Of a DNA stretch of 64,000 nt, positions 1 through 9,514 are shown piece after piece. The DNA is from Caldimonas caldifontis (lineage in GTDB: Bacteria > Pseudomonadota > Gammaproteobacteria > Burkholderiales > Burkholderiaceae_C): contig NZ_PSNX01000015.1 in the NCBI RefSeq assembly GCF_002930615.1, positions 1-64,000 on the forward strand. The letters run 5' to 3'. The position numbers were made by a program, and so were the translations under genes. The notes beneath the pieces were generated by a model. It did no database searches. It was given only the letters and a program-made list of their open reading frames with translations, and had not been told where the DNA came from. Position 1 is the stretch's first letter, and the number at the start of each line of letters is the position of its first letter.

Positions 1-159
1 CACGACCCGCTGCGGAATCAGGCCCGCCCGCGACGCCCCGTCCAGTGCATCACATTGCAGTCGCAGCAGGCGGTGTGCCTGGCTGATCGACACGCCAAAG
101 GACACACCAAAGAGCTGGCGCAGCGATGCCTGCGCCGCTTCGTCAAGGGACACGTCCAT
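1..159 (-). CDS. Unidentified protein, N-terminal part only (cut by left edge)
   Basis: An open frame of 53 codons starts at ATG 159-157 and runs leftward without a stop to base 1. A strong ribosome binding site (AGGGAGGA) lies a few bases upstream of the ATG. It follows pulA in the same direction but behind a terminator-like hairpin, so it is probably transcribed separately. The visible sequence begins MDVSLDEAAQ and looks helical and soluble, with no signal peptide or recognisable motif. No function can be assigned from this fragment. Confidence 0.5.
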   Translation of the reverse strand, partial: MDVSLDEAAQASLRQLFGVSFGVSISQAHRLLRLQCDALDGASRAGLIPQRVV

Positions 160-328
160 TCATCCTCCCTGGATGCTGGCGGGTGAGCCCGCTCGTGGTC
201 ACGGATGGAGCGGCGGGAGTATGCCCAGGGGATGTCCCTCGAGGGAAGGAGGTGGTGAACGGGTTTTACAGAAGGTTGCCTCTTGAAGCGCATTGTTACC
301 GGCGCCGGAGTGGCTCAGAGCAAGAACC

Positions 329-363
329 AAAAAAATGCGCCCACCGGTCTCCCAGGCGGGCGC
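329..363 (-). terminator. Rho-independent terminator downstream of pulA
   Basis: Read on the minus strand, a 9-bp GC-rich stem (GCGCCCGCC pairing with GGTGGGCGC, one G-U wobble) is followed directly by an A and seven T residues. It lies about 60 bp past the pullulanase stop codon and before the next leftward gene. Confidence 0.8.
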
Positions 364-424
364 TCAAGCCGGGTCCCAAGGGCCCGGCGGTCACGAGGAG
401 GGTCGGGGCCTCAAGGCCGGGACG

Positions 425-3400
425 TCAGGGCGTGGCCTCCACGAACACGGCCACACTGCGGCCGGGCACGGTGAAGGTGCCGGTGCCGGCGGTGAAGGTC
501 GCACCCTGGACCCGGGTGTCGCTGCCGCTGGCCAGCACGGGGTGCAGGACCAGGCTGCGGCCGGTCAGGGCACCCACCGCATAGGTCTGGGCGTTGGGCG
601 CGGCGTTGATGAGCACCACCAGGTTCGCGTAGCGACCGTCGCCGCACAGGCTGTTGTTGGCCTTGCGCCCGGTGACGCGCATCACGATGAGGCCGTCACG
701 CTGGTCGGCGGCATCCGGGAAGCTCACGCAATCGCGCACGTCGGCCCCGCTGCGCAGGCGCAGCATGGTCGTGTCGGAGCGCACGCGCAGCAGGTCGAGC
801 ACGGCATCGCGGGTGGCGCGGATGTGGGCCGACGTCGGCGGGATGTTGGCGTTGCTCAGGATGGGGCGCATGCGGTCCCACTCGGCCTCGTTCTTTTCGG
901 CCGAGGGCAGGCCCATGGTGCCGAAGTAGTTGGTCGTGGCCGACCAGTCGATGCGGTTGAACCAGTCACCCGCGTTGTAGCTGTCGCGGTCCAGGCTCTT
1001 GGTGCGCAGCAACTCGTCGCCCGCATGCAGGAAGGGGATGCCCTGCCCCATGAGCACCGTGCCGAGCGCCACCACCTGGGCCCGCGCCCGCTCGGCCGCC
1101 GTGGTCGTGGTGGGCAGCTTGAACTGGTTGATGTCGAAGAGCGTCTCGCCGTCGTGCACGCCGGCATAGTTGATGACCTCCTGCGGGTCGGCGGTGTAAC
1201 CGGCGGGCTGGCCGCCGTAGTCGTAGGCTGATGCCAGCTGCCCGTTGAGCATGAAATCGTGGACGCTGCCGGCCATCCCCAGGCGGATGAGGTTCTGCAT
1301 GTATCGCAGGTCGTTGCGCTGGGCCGTGGTGCAGGCACCGGCATTGAGGGCATTGTTGTCGTAGCAGCGCCCGCTGACGAAGCCCTGGCGTCGGATCACG
1401 TCGTCGCCCGAGTCGAAGGGGCCGCCACCGCGGATGGCATCACGGATGCGATCGCTGAAGGAGCCGATGCCGGTACCGCGCAGGTTGGCCTGGCGGGCCT
1501 GGATGAACTGGCGGTCGTTCTCCACCTCGCCGAAGTTCCAGGCTTCGCCGTAGTAGAGCAGCTCGCGGCCGGCGGCAGCGTCCACGGCCGCGCGGGCGGC
1601 CTGCATGGCCGACAGCGGAATGTGGCCCATGATGTCGAAGCGGAAGCCATCGACCTTGTATTCGACCGCCCAGGTCTTCAGGGTGTCGGTCATGAGCTTT
1701 TCCATCATCGCGTACTCGGGCGCGGTGTTGTCGCAGCAGGTCGAGCGCTCGATGAACCCGTCGCCGTTCTGGCGGTAGTAGTAGCCCGGCACGATGCGGT
1801 CGAGGAAGCTGCCGCTGGTGTGGTTGTAGACCACATCGAGCACCACGCGCAGGCCGTTGCCGTGCAGCGCCTGCACCATCTCGCGGAACTCGCGCACGCG
1901 CACCGCGCCGTCGGCGGCATCGGTGGCATAGCTGCCCTCGGGGGCGCCGTAGTGGCGCGGGTCATAGCCCCAGTTGAAGCAGTCTTCGTCCTTGGTGGCG
2001 GCGATCGTGGCCTGCGGGACCTCGCTGGTGGGGCCGGCCGAGACGACATTGGGGGTCACGCAGCCGGTCTCGGGGATGGTGGCCAGGTCGTAGGTGGGCA
2101 ACAGGTGCACGTGGGTGAGGCCGGCCGAGGCCAGGGCCTGCAGGTGCCGCACGCCGTCGGTGTCGGCCTGGGCGAAGGCCGTGTACTTGCCACGGTGCGC
2201 CGCGGGCACGGTCGGATCGTTCACCGAGAAGTCGCGCACGTGCAGTTCGTAGATCACGCTGTCGGCCGGCGCGTCCAGCGCGGGAATGGCATGCGCGTCC
2301 CAGCCGGCCGGCTTGAAGGCGGCATCGGACAGGCGCGCCACCATGGCGGCCTGGCTGTTGGCATTGAGGGTGAGCGCGTAGGGGTCGGTCACGGTGTTCG
2401 TGACCACGCCGCCATCCTGGCGCGAATAGACCTGCACGCGGTAGGTGTAGTAGGCGTTGTTCACCCAGGCGGCATCCCCGGTGTAGTGCCACACGCCGGT
2501 GCGGGTGTCCTCGGTCATTGCGCGCAGCGGTTCGCTGCCGATGGCCAGCTCGACCGAGCGTGCGGTGGGCGCCCACAGGCGGAAGACCGGCCGGCCCTCA
2601 CCGTCGAAGCTCACGCCCAGGGTCTCAGACACCGCCTCGGCGGCGTAGACGTCATCCAGCACCCCTTGGATCTGCAACTGCGTGGCATGGGTCACCCGCC
2701 CTTGAGAGACACGGGCGACGACCAGCTGCCCCTTGAGCAGTTGCTTCACGTCGGCCTGCGCGGCGCTCGGCAATGCGAAGGCGGGGGCGGTGGCCAGATG
2801 CCGGAAGCGTTCGCGCAAGGCGGTTTCCAGGGTGGTGCTGCTCAGCTCGTGGAAGCCATCCGCCCCCTGGATGCCGTTGGCGTTGGCGGTGATGCCGCCC
2901 TGGGCGGCGTGGTAGAGCCGCAGCGTGCCGCCCGCGGGCAAACCGGGCCAGACCAGTCGCGAGGTGGACAACCACATCGCGCGGGCATTGCCGATGTTCA
3001 GGCCGCTGGCGGCCTCAGCGCTGGTGTAAGTCGTGCAGTCGCCCTGCTTGAGCCAGATCTGCTGGCCTGCGGTGGCGATATCGGCGGCAAAGGTGGCCAC
3101 GCGATCGCAGTCCTGGTCCTTCTCGGCATCGCTGGCGCTGGTGGGCCGGTTCAGCAGGAAATCCATGCGGCCGGCCGATGCGTTGACGGGAATGTCCACA
3201 TAGCGACCAAAGCCGCTTGTCTGGGTGAACTCAAAGCGCGGAGCGCCCGGCCATCCGGTCGAAGGGGTGGCCGGGCCGCTCCAGGCGTAAACCCCCCAGC
3301 CGTCATAGTCGCCCGCGCTGCGCTGGTAATGGACTCGCAGCGTACCGGCCGGCACCGCGCCGGCCCCGGGGCCCGGGTCGTTGTCGCCACCTCCGCCGCC

Positions 3401-3487
3401 GCCGCAAGCCGCCAGCAGGCCCAGCGTTGCAGCCAAGGCCAGGGCCGTGCCGAAGCGCCGCCAGTCCACTCGTTTCCCGTTCGTCAT
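425..3487 (-). CDS. pulA: Pullulanase-type alpha-1,6-glucosidase, secreted lipoprotein
   Basis: This 1020-residue enzyme is predicted to debranch alpha-1,6 linkages in pullulan, glycogen or starch outside the cytoplasm. A lipoprotein signal ends in the lipobox LLAAC (Cys28), followed by a glycine-rich linker. N-terminal carbohydrate-binding/immunoglobulin-like modules precede the GH13 barrel. Catalytic regions are visible: DVVYNHT near residue 550, GFRFD (nucleophile Asp) near 612, GEAWNFGE (acid/base Glu) near 647 and HDGETL near 777. The last is HDNxTL in most pullulanases, so a Gly replaces the usual Asn. The size fits PulA. The start is supported by AGGAG upstream. It is a single-gene unit between its own promoter and terminator, and no maltose regulon genes are in view. 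Confidence 0.92.
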   Translation of the reverse strand: MTNGKRVDWRRFGTALALAATLGLLAACGGGGGGDNDPGPGAGAVPAGTLRVHYQRSAGDYDGWGVYAWSGPATPSTGWPGAPRFEFTQTSGFGRYVDIPVNASAGRMDFLLNRPTSASDAEKDQDCDRVATFAADIATAGQQIWLKQGDCTTYTSAEAASGLNIGNARAMWLSTSRLVWPGLPAGGTLRLYHAAQGGITANANGIQGADGFHELSSTTLETALRERFRHLATAPAFALPSAAQADVKQLLKGQLVVARVSQGRVTHATQLQIQGVLDDVYAAEAVSETLGVSFDGEGRPVFRLWAPTARSVELAIGSEPLRAMTEDTRTGVWHYTGDAAWVNNAYYTYRVQVYSRQDGGVVTNTVTDPYALTLNANSQAAMVARLSDAAFKPAGWDAHAIPALDAPADSVIYELHVRDFSVNDPTVPAAHRGKYTAFAQADTDGVRHLQALASAGLTHVHLLPTYDLATIPETGCVTPNVVSAGPTSEVPQATIAATKDEDCFNWGYDPRHYGAPEGSYATDAADGAVRVREFREMVQALHGNGLRVVLDVVYNHTSGSFLDRIVPGYYYRQNGDGFIERSTCCDNTAPEYAMMEKLMTDTLKTWAVEYKVDGFRFDIMGHIPLSAMQAARAAVDAAAGRELLYYGEAWNFGEVENDRQFIQARQANLRGTGIGSFSDRIRDAIRGGGPFDSGDDVIRRQGFVSGRCYDNNALNAGACTTAQRNDLRYMQNLIRLGMAGSVHDFMLNGQLASAYDYGGQPAGYTADPQEVINYAGVHDGETLFDINQFKLPTTTTAAERARAQVVALGTVLMGQGIPFLHAGDELLRTKSLDRDSYNAGDWFNRIDWSATTNYFGTMGLPSAEKNEAEWDRMRPILSNANIPPTSAHIRATRDAVLDLLRVRSDTTMLRLRSGADVRDCVSFPDAADQRDGLIVMRVTGRKANNSLCGDGRYANLVVLINAAPNAQTYAVGALTGRSLVLHPVLASGSDTRVQGATFTAGTGTFTVPGRSVAVFVEATP

Positions 3488-3568
3488 CGTCGTCTCCTGT
3501 GATCAGGTGTCAGGAGGGGCTACGACGGGCGAAGCCGGGACGCTCGCCCTCCAGACACAGCGAGGGCG

Positions 3569-3597
3569 ATGCTATTGAAGTAAAACTACAAGGTCAA
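3569..3597 (-). promoter_or_regulatory. pulA promoter with palindromic operator filling the -35/-10 spacer
   Basis: On the minus strand a -35 TTGACC (3597-3592) and a -10 TAGCAT (3574-3569) are separated by exactly 17 bp. Those 17 bp (3591-3575) form the imperfect palindrome TTGTAGTTTTACTTCAA, with 7-bp arms (one mismatch) around a 3-bp centre. A related direct repeat, TGTAGTTTATGTAGTT, lies upstream at 3633-3648. The layout suits a repressor of the LacI type that blocks polymerase and is released by maltodextrins. The repressor identity is inference and no such gene is in the window. Confidence 0.65.
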
Positions 3598-3659
3598 TCT
3601 TGGGATTAACCCTCGATTTTCTCTCTTTTTCCTGTAGTTTATGTAGTTAAGTTACCAAC

Positions 3660-4790
3660 TCAATCGATCTGCAGCTCTCCGCTCCAGCGCTGGCATTGCT
3701 GGCGCACGAGTTCAGGCAGCAGGTGCTCCTTGGCGTGGACCTGGCGCGCCCAGGTGGCGTCATTGCCGTGGCGCTCCAGTTCAAGGCGCAGGTAGTCCAG
3801 GGCCGCCTCGGCTTTCAGTTCGATGGCGTGGGACTCCAGCCGGGCCAGCGTGGCCAGGATGTCTTCGCGCAGGGAACGGTGCTCGCCGGTCTTGGGATCG
3901 ACGAAGGTGCCTTCGGGACCGAAGCGGCAGGCCTGGAAGCGGTTGAAGGTGTAGACGAGGTAGTCGTCCTCGGCCAGCTCGAAGGGCTTTTCCACCGTCA
4001 GCCAGCGCGAGACACACTGGATGTACGCCGCCAGGGCCGCGGCCTTTTCGATGGTGAGCGGCGTGTCGAGCACGCGGACCTCGATGGTGCCGAACTCGGG
4101 CTTGGGGCGGATGTCCCAGTAGAAGTCCTTCATGCTCTGGACGACGCCGGTGCGCGTCATCTTCTCGAAGAAGACGCCGAAATCGTCCCAGGTGGTGCAA
4201 AACGGTGCCCGGCCCGACAGCGGAAAGGCGAACACCGAGTTCAGCCGTGCCGAGTGGAAGCCGGTGTCGGTGCCCTGCACGTAGGGACTGGACGCCGATA
4301 TCGCGATGAAGTGCGGGATGAAGCGCGACAGGCCATGCAGCAGCACCAGGGCGTCGTCGGGCCCCGGACAGCCCACGTGCACGTGCTGGCCGAAGATGGT
4401 GAACTGCTTGGAGAGGTAGCCGTACAGCTCGGAGAGCATGTGAAAGCGCGGGGTGTTGAAGATGCGCCGCTCGCTCCAGTCCTGGAAGGGATGGGTGCCG
4501 CCGCCGCACAGGCCCACGTTGAGCTTGTGGGCACACTCGACCAGGGCATCACGGATCTCGGTGAGCTGCCCCAGGGCGTCGGCATGGTTGCGGCAGATGC
4601 CCGTGGACAGCTCGATCATGCTGTCGGTCATCTCGGGTTTCACATCGCCGGGGATCTTGCGCTTGGCCATCAGCCGCAGCAGGTCGGCCGAGCTGGGAGA
4701 CAGGTCGTAGTCGTGGCGGTTGACGATGGCCAGTTCGAGCTCGACGCCCAGGGTCAGCGGTTCGGAGGTGGAGAAGGTTTCCAGGCTCAT
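3660..4790 (-). CDS. ybdK: YbdK-family carboxylate-amine ligase (glutamate-cysteine ligase 2 type)
   Basis: This 376-residue protein has the usual length of the YbdK/GCS2 family. Family members have weak gamma-glutamylcysteine ligase activity, and the physiological substrate is generally unknown. Family-typical stretches include [10 protein letters not shown] near the N terminus, [15 protein letters not shown], and [15 protein letters not shown] followed by GQHVHVG, which carry the metal- and ATP-binding acidic and His residues. The protein is cytoplasmic. It lies 20 bp after the antiporter gene and is almost certainly cotranscribed with it. The pairing is notable because Kef-type antiporters respond to glutathione-like thiols, but a functional link is inference. 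Confidence 0.85.
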   Translation of the reverse strand: MSLETFSTSEPLTLGVELELAIVNRHDYDLSPSSADLLRLMAKRKIPGDVKPEMTDSMIELSTGICRNHADALGQLTEIRDALVECAHKLNVGLCGGGTHPFQDWSERRIFNTPRFHMLSELYGYLSKQFTIFGQHVHVGCPGPDDALVLLHGLSRFIPHFIAISASSPYVQGTDTGFHSARLNSVFAFPLSGRAPFCTTWDDFGVFFEKMTRTGVVQSMKDFYWDIRPKPEFGTIEVRVLDTPLTIEKAAALAAYIQCVSRWLTVEKPFELAEDDYLVYTFNRFQACRFGPEGTFVDPKTGEHRSLREDILATLARLESHAIELKAEAALDYLRLELERHGNDATWARQVHAKEHLLPELVRQQCQRWSGELQID

Positions 4791-4810
4791 GGGGGTCCTC
4801 GGGTGGGGGC

Positions 4811-6028
4811 TCAGGCCCCGCGCTGGGGGGTGATCTCACGGGCGCCGCGCAGGGCCGCCAGCACGGCCAGGGCCCCCAGCAGCTCCATCAGCGCCACGGC
4901 ACTCAGGGCGATGGGGGCAATCTGCGCGGCAAAGGGGGCGTGCGAGACCTGCAGGTCGGCGAAGAGCACCAGGGCCGTGGCCGACATCGGCGTGAGCGCC
5001 AGGCTCAGGCCCAGGCCCTGGCGGATCGACTGCCCGCTGAACCAGCCCAGGGTGAGCACGGCCCCGGCCTTGGCGGCCAGCCGCACCGCCATCGCGAGGA
5101 TGGCCAGGCCGGCCCCGGCCGCCAGGGCGGCGATCGACCACGAGGTGCTCACGATGACGAACAGCAGCAGCACCAGGACACCGCCGGCGGTCCCGAAATG
5201 GCGCGGCCACACCCACGGCCGCTCGGTGGTGTTGCGCAGCCACAGGCCGGCCATCAGCGGCACAAGCAGCGTGGACAGGTTGAGCACCTGCGTGACGGCC
5301 AGCGCCAGCGTGATGAGGCCCAGCAGCAGCAAGGTGGAGTTCTCGTTGCGCAGGTCGAGCCCTCGGGCCACCCGCGCCACGGCATAGCCCAGCAGGCCAG
5401 CCACCAGCACCGAACCGGCCACCACATACAGCGGCTGGACGATGGCCTGCACCGGGTTCTGGCCGGTGTCCAGGTCGAGCCAGGCCAGCAGCAGCTTGCT
5501 GGCGAACACGGCGTAGAGGGTGTTGAGCGCCGTCATCATCGACACCCGCTCGGTGACCTGTCCGGCCGCCCCGAATTCGGACGCCACACGGGAAATCACG
5601 GCCGCCGAGGTGGGCACGGCCAGCACGGCCAGTGCGACGGCGGCCGGGGCGTCCAGGCCCGCCCAGCGCATCACGAGATACACAGCCACGAAGGTCAGCA
5701 GCGACTCGGCCAGGCTCGTGACGAGCAGGAAGGGGTTGGTGCGCAGCCAGCGCAGATACACCCGCGAGCCCAGCTCGAAGAGCAGCAGGCCCAGGGCGAG
5801 GTCGACGATGACGCGCAGCGAGGGCGACAGCCCTCCGGCCGCCATGCCGTAGCCCGCCAGGCCCACGCCCATGCCCGCCAGGGCGTAGCCCACGATACGG
5901 GGCAGGCCCACCCAGCGGAACACCGCCTCGCCCACCAGGGCGCCCACGATGATGACCAGCGAGCCCCACAAAAGCCCGCCGGATCCCGACAGGCTGATGC
6001 CCAGGGTGCCAAGGATGGAATCGAGCAT
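4811..6028 (-). CDS. Monovalent cation:proton antiporter, CPA2/Kef-like, without a regulatory domain
   Basis: A 405-residue inner-membrane protein with about twelve hydrophobic segments across its length, of the Na/H exchanger (CPA2) superfamily. It begins [10 protein letters not shown] and contains the glycine-rich inner segments typical of these exchangers ([20 protein letters not shown]). It ends soon after the last membrane span, so it lacks the C-terminal TrkA-N/KTN domain that gates KefB and KefC. It probably exchanges K+ or Na+ for H+. It is first in a two-gene unit with the ybdK-like gene and is divergent from a MarR regulator 141 bp away, the likely controller. Confidence 0.8.
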   Translation of the reverse strand: MLDSILGTLGISLSGSGGLLWGSLVIIVGALVGEAVFRWVGLPRIVGYALAGMGVGLAGYGMAAGGLSPSLRVIVDLALGLLLFELGSRVYLRWLRTNPFLLVTSLAESLLTFVAVYLVMRWAGLDAPAAVALAVLAVPTSAAVISRVASEFGAAGQVTERVSMMTALNTLYAVFASKLLLAWLDLDTGQNPVQAIVQPLYVVAGSVLVAGLLGYAVARVARGLDLRNENSTLLLLGLITLALAVTQVLNLSTLLVPLMAGLWLRNTTERPWVWPRHFGTAGGVLVLLLFVIVSTSWSIAALAAGAGLAILAMAVRLAAKAGAVLTLGWFSGQSIRQGLGLSLALTPMSATALVLFADLQVSHAPFAAQIAPIALSAVALMELLGALAVLAALRGAREITPQRGA

Positions 6029-6169
6029 CGCGCATTTCCCTTTCTTGTTCGTGTGATCGCGGCGGCCACCCGCCGGCCGTGGTGCGTCAACCCGCTGCGG
6101 GGTCGTGCGTTATGGGGGGACCATGCCACACAACGGCCTGGACCCCTGAGCTATCCCCGAGCGGCCCCC

Positions 6170-6664
6170 ATGGTCTCCCACCCTGCCGACACACCGACCC
6201 TGCCTGTGGACGTGCTGCGCGCCCTGCGCAGCTTTCGCATGATCGTCCGATCGATCAAGCAGCATTTTCAGCATGTGCAAGAAGCCACCGGGGTCAGCGG
6301 CTCCCAATTGTGGTGCCTGGTGACCATCCAGGCCCAGCCGGGGATCCGCGTGACCCAGCTCGCCCAGGCGCTGGGCATCCAGCAGGCCACCGCCAGCAAC
6401 CTCGTCGAGTCGCTGGATCGCAAGGGCCTGGTGGAACGCCGACGCGACCAGCGCGACCAGCGTGTGGTCAGCCTCTTCCTGAGCGAAGCGGGCGCACGCA
6501 TCGCCAAGGCCGCCCCGCAACCAGTGGCCGGCATTCTGCCTGATGCGCTGGAACGCCTGGACCCTTCGGCCCTGGCCCAGCTCAATGGCCTGCTCGAACA
6601 GGTGATCGGCCTGATGGCGCTGCAGGCGCCGGACGGGCGCGACGTGCCGCTGGCCGACGCCTGA
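6170..6664 (+). CDS. MarR-family transcriptional regulator
   Basis: A 164-residue winged-helix regulator. The central part (about residues 40-100) reads SGSQLWCLVTIQAQPGIRVTQLAQALGIQQATASNLVESLDRKGLVERRR with the wing RDQRDQRVVSLFLS, the standard MarR DNA-binding fold. The flanking helices form the dimerisation region. The ATG at 6170 begins MVSHPADTPT; longer in-frame extensions run antisense through the antiporter and are not credible. It is divergent from the antiporter/ybdK unit, which it may repress in response to a small ligand. Its stop faces the hapG stop 40 bp away. Confidence 0.85.
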   Translation: MVSHPADTPTLPVDVLRALRSFRMIVRSIKQHFQHVQEATGVSGSQLWCLVTIQAQPGIRVTQLAQALGIQQATASNLVESLDRKGLVERRRDQRDQRVVSLFLSEAGARIAKAAPQPVAGILPDALERLDPSALAQLNGLLEQVIGLMALQAPDGRDVPLADA

Positions 6665-6703
6665 GGGGCCATCGGACCCCCAGGTCGGGCCGGGGCACAG
6701 GCC

Positions 6704-7570
6704 TCAGGAAGCCCGGGGCTGCAGGCGGAAGTCGAAGTTCAGGGTGTGGAAGGGCTGGTCGCTGCGCCCACCGTCCGGCGTGGGGCCGGGCTCGTGGCGC
6801 GCAAAGGGGGCCATCAGCGAGGACCGCACCCCGAACACCACGTCCGAATCCAGATAGGGATCGCAGTCGCGGAACACGTGGGTGATGAGGGGCTCGTAGC
6901 CCGGGGCCTCGACCATGAAGTGCACATGGGCCGGCCGCCAGGGATGGCGCCCGGTGGCCACCAGCAGGCGGCCGACCGGCCCGTCGGTGGGGATGGGATA
7001 GGCCGCCGGCAGGATGGAGCGGAACCAGAAACGGCCCTGGGCATCGGTGCGGAAGACACCGCGGGCGCGCGGGTGGGGCAGGTCGGCGTACTGCACGTCG
7101 TACTGGCCCTCGTCATCGGCCTGCCAGACATCCACCTTGGCGTCGGCCACCGGCTCGCCGTCGAGCCCGGTAACCGTGCAGTTCACGTACAGCGGCTCGC
7201 CCGGCGCGCCGGCCGCCATGTCGTCGCCGTTGTTGAAGCGCGGCGCATCGGCCACATGGAAGGGGCCGAAGACGGTGGACTCGGTGGCCCCCGGCGCCTT
7301 CTTCTGGTTCTGGGCGACGGCCAGCATCGACAGGCCCAGCACGTCGGACAGCAGGATGAACTCCTGGCGGCGGTCGTCGCACTTGTGCCCGGTGGCCGTC
7401 AGGAACCGGATGCCCTCCATCAGTTCGTCTTCCGTGAGCTTCACCTCGCGCATGAAGTCGTGCAGGTGCTGCACCAGGGCGGACAGCAGCACCTGCAGCC
7501 GCGGGTTGTCGCATCGCTGCAGTTGCGCCAGGATGGCCGGGGTGATGGTGTGTTCGTCGATGTTGCGCAT
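6704..7570 (-). CDS. hapG: Intradiol ring-cleavage dioxygenase (hydroxyquinol 1,2-dioxygenase type, HapG-like)
   Basis: A 288-residue non-haem Fe(III) dioxygenase. All four iron ligands are visible with the spacing of catechol 1,2-dioxygenase: Tyr157 (GQYDVQ), Tyr191 (AAYPIP), His215 and His217 (HPWRPAHVHF). An N-terminal helical dimerisation/linker domain precedes the beta-sandwich. It should cleave hydroxyquinol, or a related diol, to maleylacetate, the substrate of the maleylacetate reductase in the same operon. In the known hap cluster the matching gene, hapG, sits directly after hapF; here five transport genes intervene. It is the last gene of the operon. The ATG at 7570 is chosen because upstream sequence belongs to the permease gene. 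Confidence 0.85.
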   Translation of the reverse strand: MRNIDEHTITPAILAQLQRCDNPRLQVLLSALVQHLHDFMREVKLTEDELMEGIRFLTATGHKCDDRRQEFILLSDVLGLSMLAVAQNQKKAPGATESTVFGPFHVADAPRFNNGDDMAAGAPGEPLYVNCTVTGLDGEPVADAKVDVWQADDEGQYDVQYADLPHPRARGVFRTDAQGRFWFRSILPAAYPIPTDGPVGRLLVATGRHPWRPAHVHFMVEAPGYEPLITHVFRDCDPYLDSDVVFGVRSSLMAPFARHEPGPTPDGGRSDQPFHTLNFDFRLQPRAS

Positions 7571-7578
7571 GGTGATTC

Positions 7579-8634
7579 TCAATCGGGTGAGGCTGGCGGT
7601 GTGCCCAGGACCAGGCGCCGGCGCGTGGGAAAGAGGCTCCACCCCCATCGTTGCTGGGCGTAGCCCCACAGTCCCTGCTTGAAGAAGACGGTGACAAAGA
7701 TGGCCAGCGTGCCCAGGCCGATGAGGTACCAGGCGCCGTAGTCGCTGAACCAGCGGTTGAGCGCCCAGAAGATCAATGCCCCGAGGATGGGGCCTTCGAT
7801 GGTACCGATGCCGCCGATCACCACCATGAAGATGGCGAAGGCCGTCCAGTTCACGCTGAAGGCCGCATCGGGCGAGATGCGCAGGTTGCCCACGAAGTAC
7901 AGCGCCCCGGCCAGCCCGGCGCCGAAGGCGGCCACGATATAGACCCACAGCTTGGTGCGCTTGACGTCGATGCCCTGCGACTCGCTGGCCACCTCGGAGT
8001 CGCGCAAGGCCATCAGCGCCAGACCCTGGCGGGACCGCAGGAAGCCATAGACCAGGGCGATGGCCGCCACCACCGCCGCCAGCGCCATCCAGAAGGTGAC
8101 CGCCTCGCGCGTGCTGCGGGCGATGCCGGCCAGGGCCGTGAGGCTGGTGCCCGAGCCGCCGCCCACGGCCGAGATGTTGGCCACCGTCAGGCGCAGCACC
8201 TCGGCGATCACCCAGGTGCCGATGGCGAAGTAGCCGCCCTGCAGCCGGAAGGCGAGCCTGGACAGCGGCCAGGCCAGCAGGCCGGCCGCCACCGCCGCGA
8301 GCGGCACGGCCACGAAGGGGTTGACGCCGACGAAGTTGCCCAGCGCCAGCATCACGTATCCGCCCACGCCGAAGAAGGCCTGCTGGCCGATGGACACCAT
8401 GCCGCCATAGCCGGCCAGCAGGTTCCACATGGCGGCGAAGATGAAGTAGCAGCCGATCTCGACGAACTCGCGCATCCAGGCGGCATCGGCCCAGAAGGGC
8501 ATGGACGCCGCCAGCACCACGAGCGCGATGGCAATCACCCCAGCCAGGCGACTCGCGCGCGTCTGGCGCTCGACCTGCCACAGCGGCAGGCCCTGAGGCT
8601 GGGAAGCAGGCAAGGGAGACGTCACGGCAGACAT
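7579..8634 (-). CDS. Branched-chain-type ABC transporter permease, LivM-like
   Basis: A 351-residue inner-membrane permease with about ten hydrophobic segments. It carries the LivM-family hallmarks WNLLAGYGGMVSIGQQAFFGVGGY and RDSEVASESQGIDVKRTKLWVYIVAAFGAGLAGALYF, the latter holding the cytoplasmic coupling helix that docks on the ATPases. It forms the translocation channel with the LivH-like partner encoded 6 bp upstream. Its place between ring-cleavage genes suggests the cargo is an aromatic compound or related acid, although family members also carry amino acids and urea. It ends 8 bp before hapG. Confidence 0.88.
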   Translation of the reverse strand: MSAVTSPLPASQPQGLPLWQVERQTRASRLAGVIAIALVVLAASMPFWADAAWMREFVEIGCYFIFAAMWNLLAGYGGMVSIGQQAFFGVGGYVMLALGNFVGVNPFVAVPLAAVAAGLLAWPLSRLAFRLQGGYFAIGTWVIAEVLRLTVANISAVGGGSGTSLTALAGIARSTREAVTFWMALAAVVAAIALVYGFLRSRQGLALMALRDSEVASESQGIDVKRTKLWVYIVAAFGAGLAGALYFVGNLRISPDAAFSVNWTAFAIFMVVIGGIGTIEGPILGALIFWALNRWFSDYGAWYLIGLGTLAIFVTVFFKQGLWGYAQQRWGWSLFPTRRRLVLGTPPASPD

Positions 8635-8640
8635 CGTGGC

Positions 8641-9510
8641 TCAGCCTTTCGTCTTGGGGAAGAGGCCCTGGGGTCGCCACACCAGCACGGCCAGGAAGAC
8701 CAGGTGTCCGAACCAGATGCCCCAGCCGGGGTTGAAGCGAAAGCCGATGGACTGGGTCACGCCCAGGATCAGCGCACCGGCAAAGGTGCCCCAGAAGGAG
8801 CCCATGCCACCGATGATCACGGCCTCGAAGGCAAACAGCAGCAGGGCCGGCCCATCGCTGGGAGACACCGTGGTGCGCATGCCCTGCAGGGTGCCGGCCA
8901 GCGCGATCAGCACGAAGGCGATGCCGGTGGCCATCGCGTACACATGGCTCGCGCGCAGGCCCATGAGCTGCGCCACCTCGCGGTCGTCCGACACCGCCCG
9001 GAACGCCCGGCCCAGCGCGGTGCGCTGAGACATCCACTGCAGGCCTGCGGTGCAGGCCAGCGCCAGCACGAAGATGAGCAGGGGCAGCACGCCGATGCTC
9101 AACTGCTCGGTCAGCGCCACCCCCTGGATGTTCAGGCCCATCGAGTCGATGGAACGGGGGTCGGCCGTGAAACCCTGCTGCAGCGCGTTCTGGATCACGA
9201 TGGCCAGGCCGAAGGTGACCACCAGCGAGGGCAGCGGGTCCTTGCCGAGCGTGCCGTTGAGCGGGAAACGTTGCAGCGCATAGCCGAAGCCGAAGGCCAG
9301 CGGCAGCAGCAGCGCGCCGGCGATGAAGGGGTTGATCCCCAGGCCCGTGGTGACCAGAAAGGCCATGAAGGCGCCCAGCACGATGAAGTCGCCGTGCGCC
9401 GTGTTGGTCAGGCGCATGACGCCGAAGATCAGCGCCTGGCCCAGCGCGAACAGGCCATAGAGGCCGCCGAGCAGCAGGCCTTGCACAAGGGTGTCGATCC
9501 AGGACCACAT
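8641..9510 (-). CDS. Branched-chain-type ABC transporter permease, LivH-like
   Basis: A 289-residue membrane permease with about eight hydrophobic segments. It starts MWSWIDTLVQGLLLGGLYGLFALGQALIFGVMRLTNTAHGDF, the typical LivH N terminus, and contains the coupling-helix sequence AVSDDREVAQLMGLR. It pairs with the LivM-like permease immediately downstream. The gene begins 4 bp after the LivF-like gene ends, indicating translation in series within the operon. Confidence 0.88.
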   Translation of the reverse strand: MWSWIDTLVQGLLLGGLYGLFALGQALIFGVMRLTNTAHGDFIVLGAFMAFLVTTGLGINPFIAGALLLPLAFGFGYALQRFPLNGTLGKDPLPSLVVTFGLAIVIQNALQQGFTADPRSIDSMGLNIQGVALTEQLSIGVLPLLIFVLALACTAGLQWMSQRTALGRAFRAVSDDREVAQLMGLRASHVYAMATGIAFVLIALAGTLQGMRTTVSPSDGPALLLFAFEAVIIGGMGSFWGTFAGALILGVTQSIGFRFNPGWGIWFGHLVFLAVLVWRPQGLFPKTKG

Positions 9511-9514
9511 GGCG

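Noticed and set aside
1259-3502. A 747-codon frame antisense to pulA
   Set aside because: It mirrors the third-position GC bias of pulA, and its translation is repetitive Gly/Ala/His/Arg without any fold. The pulA frame carries catalytic motifs and a lipobox.
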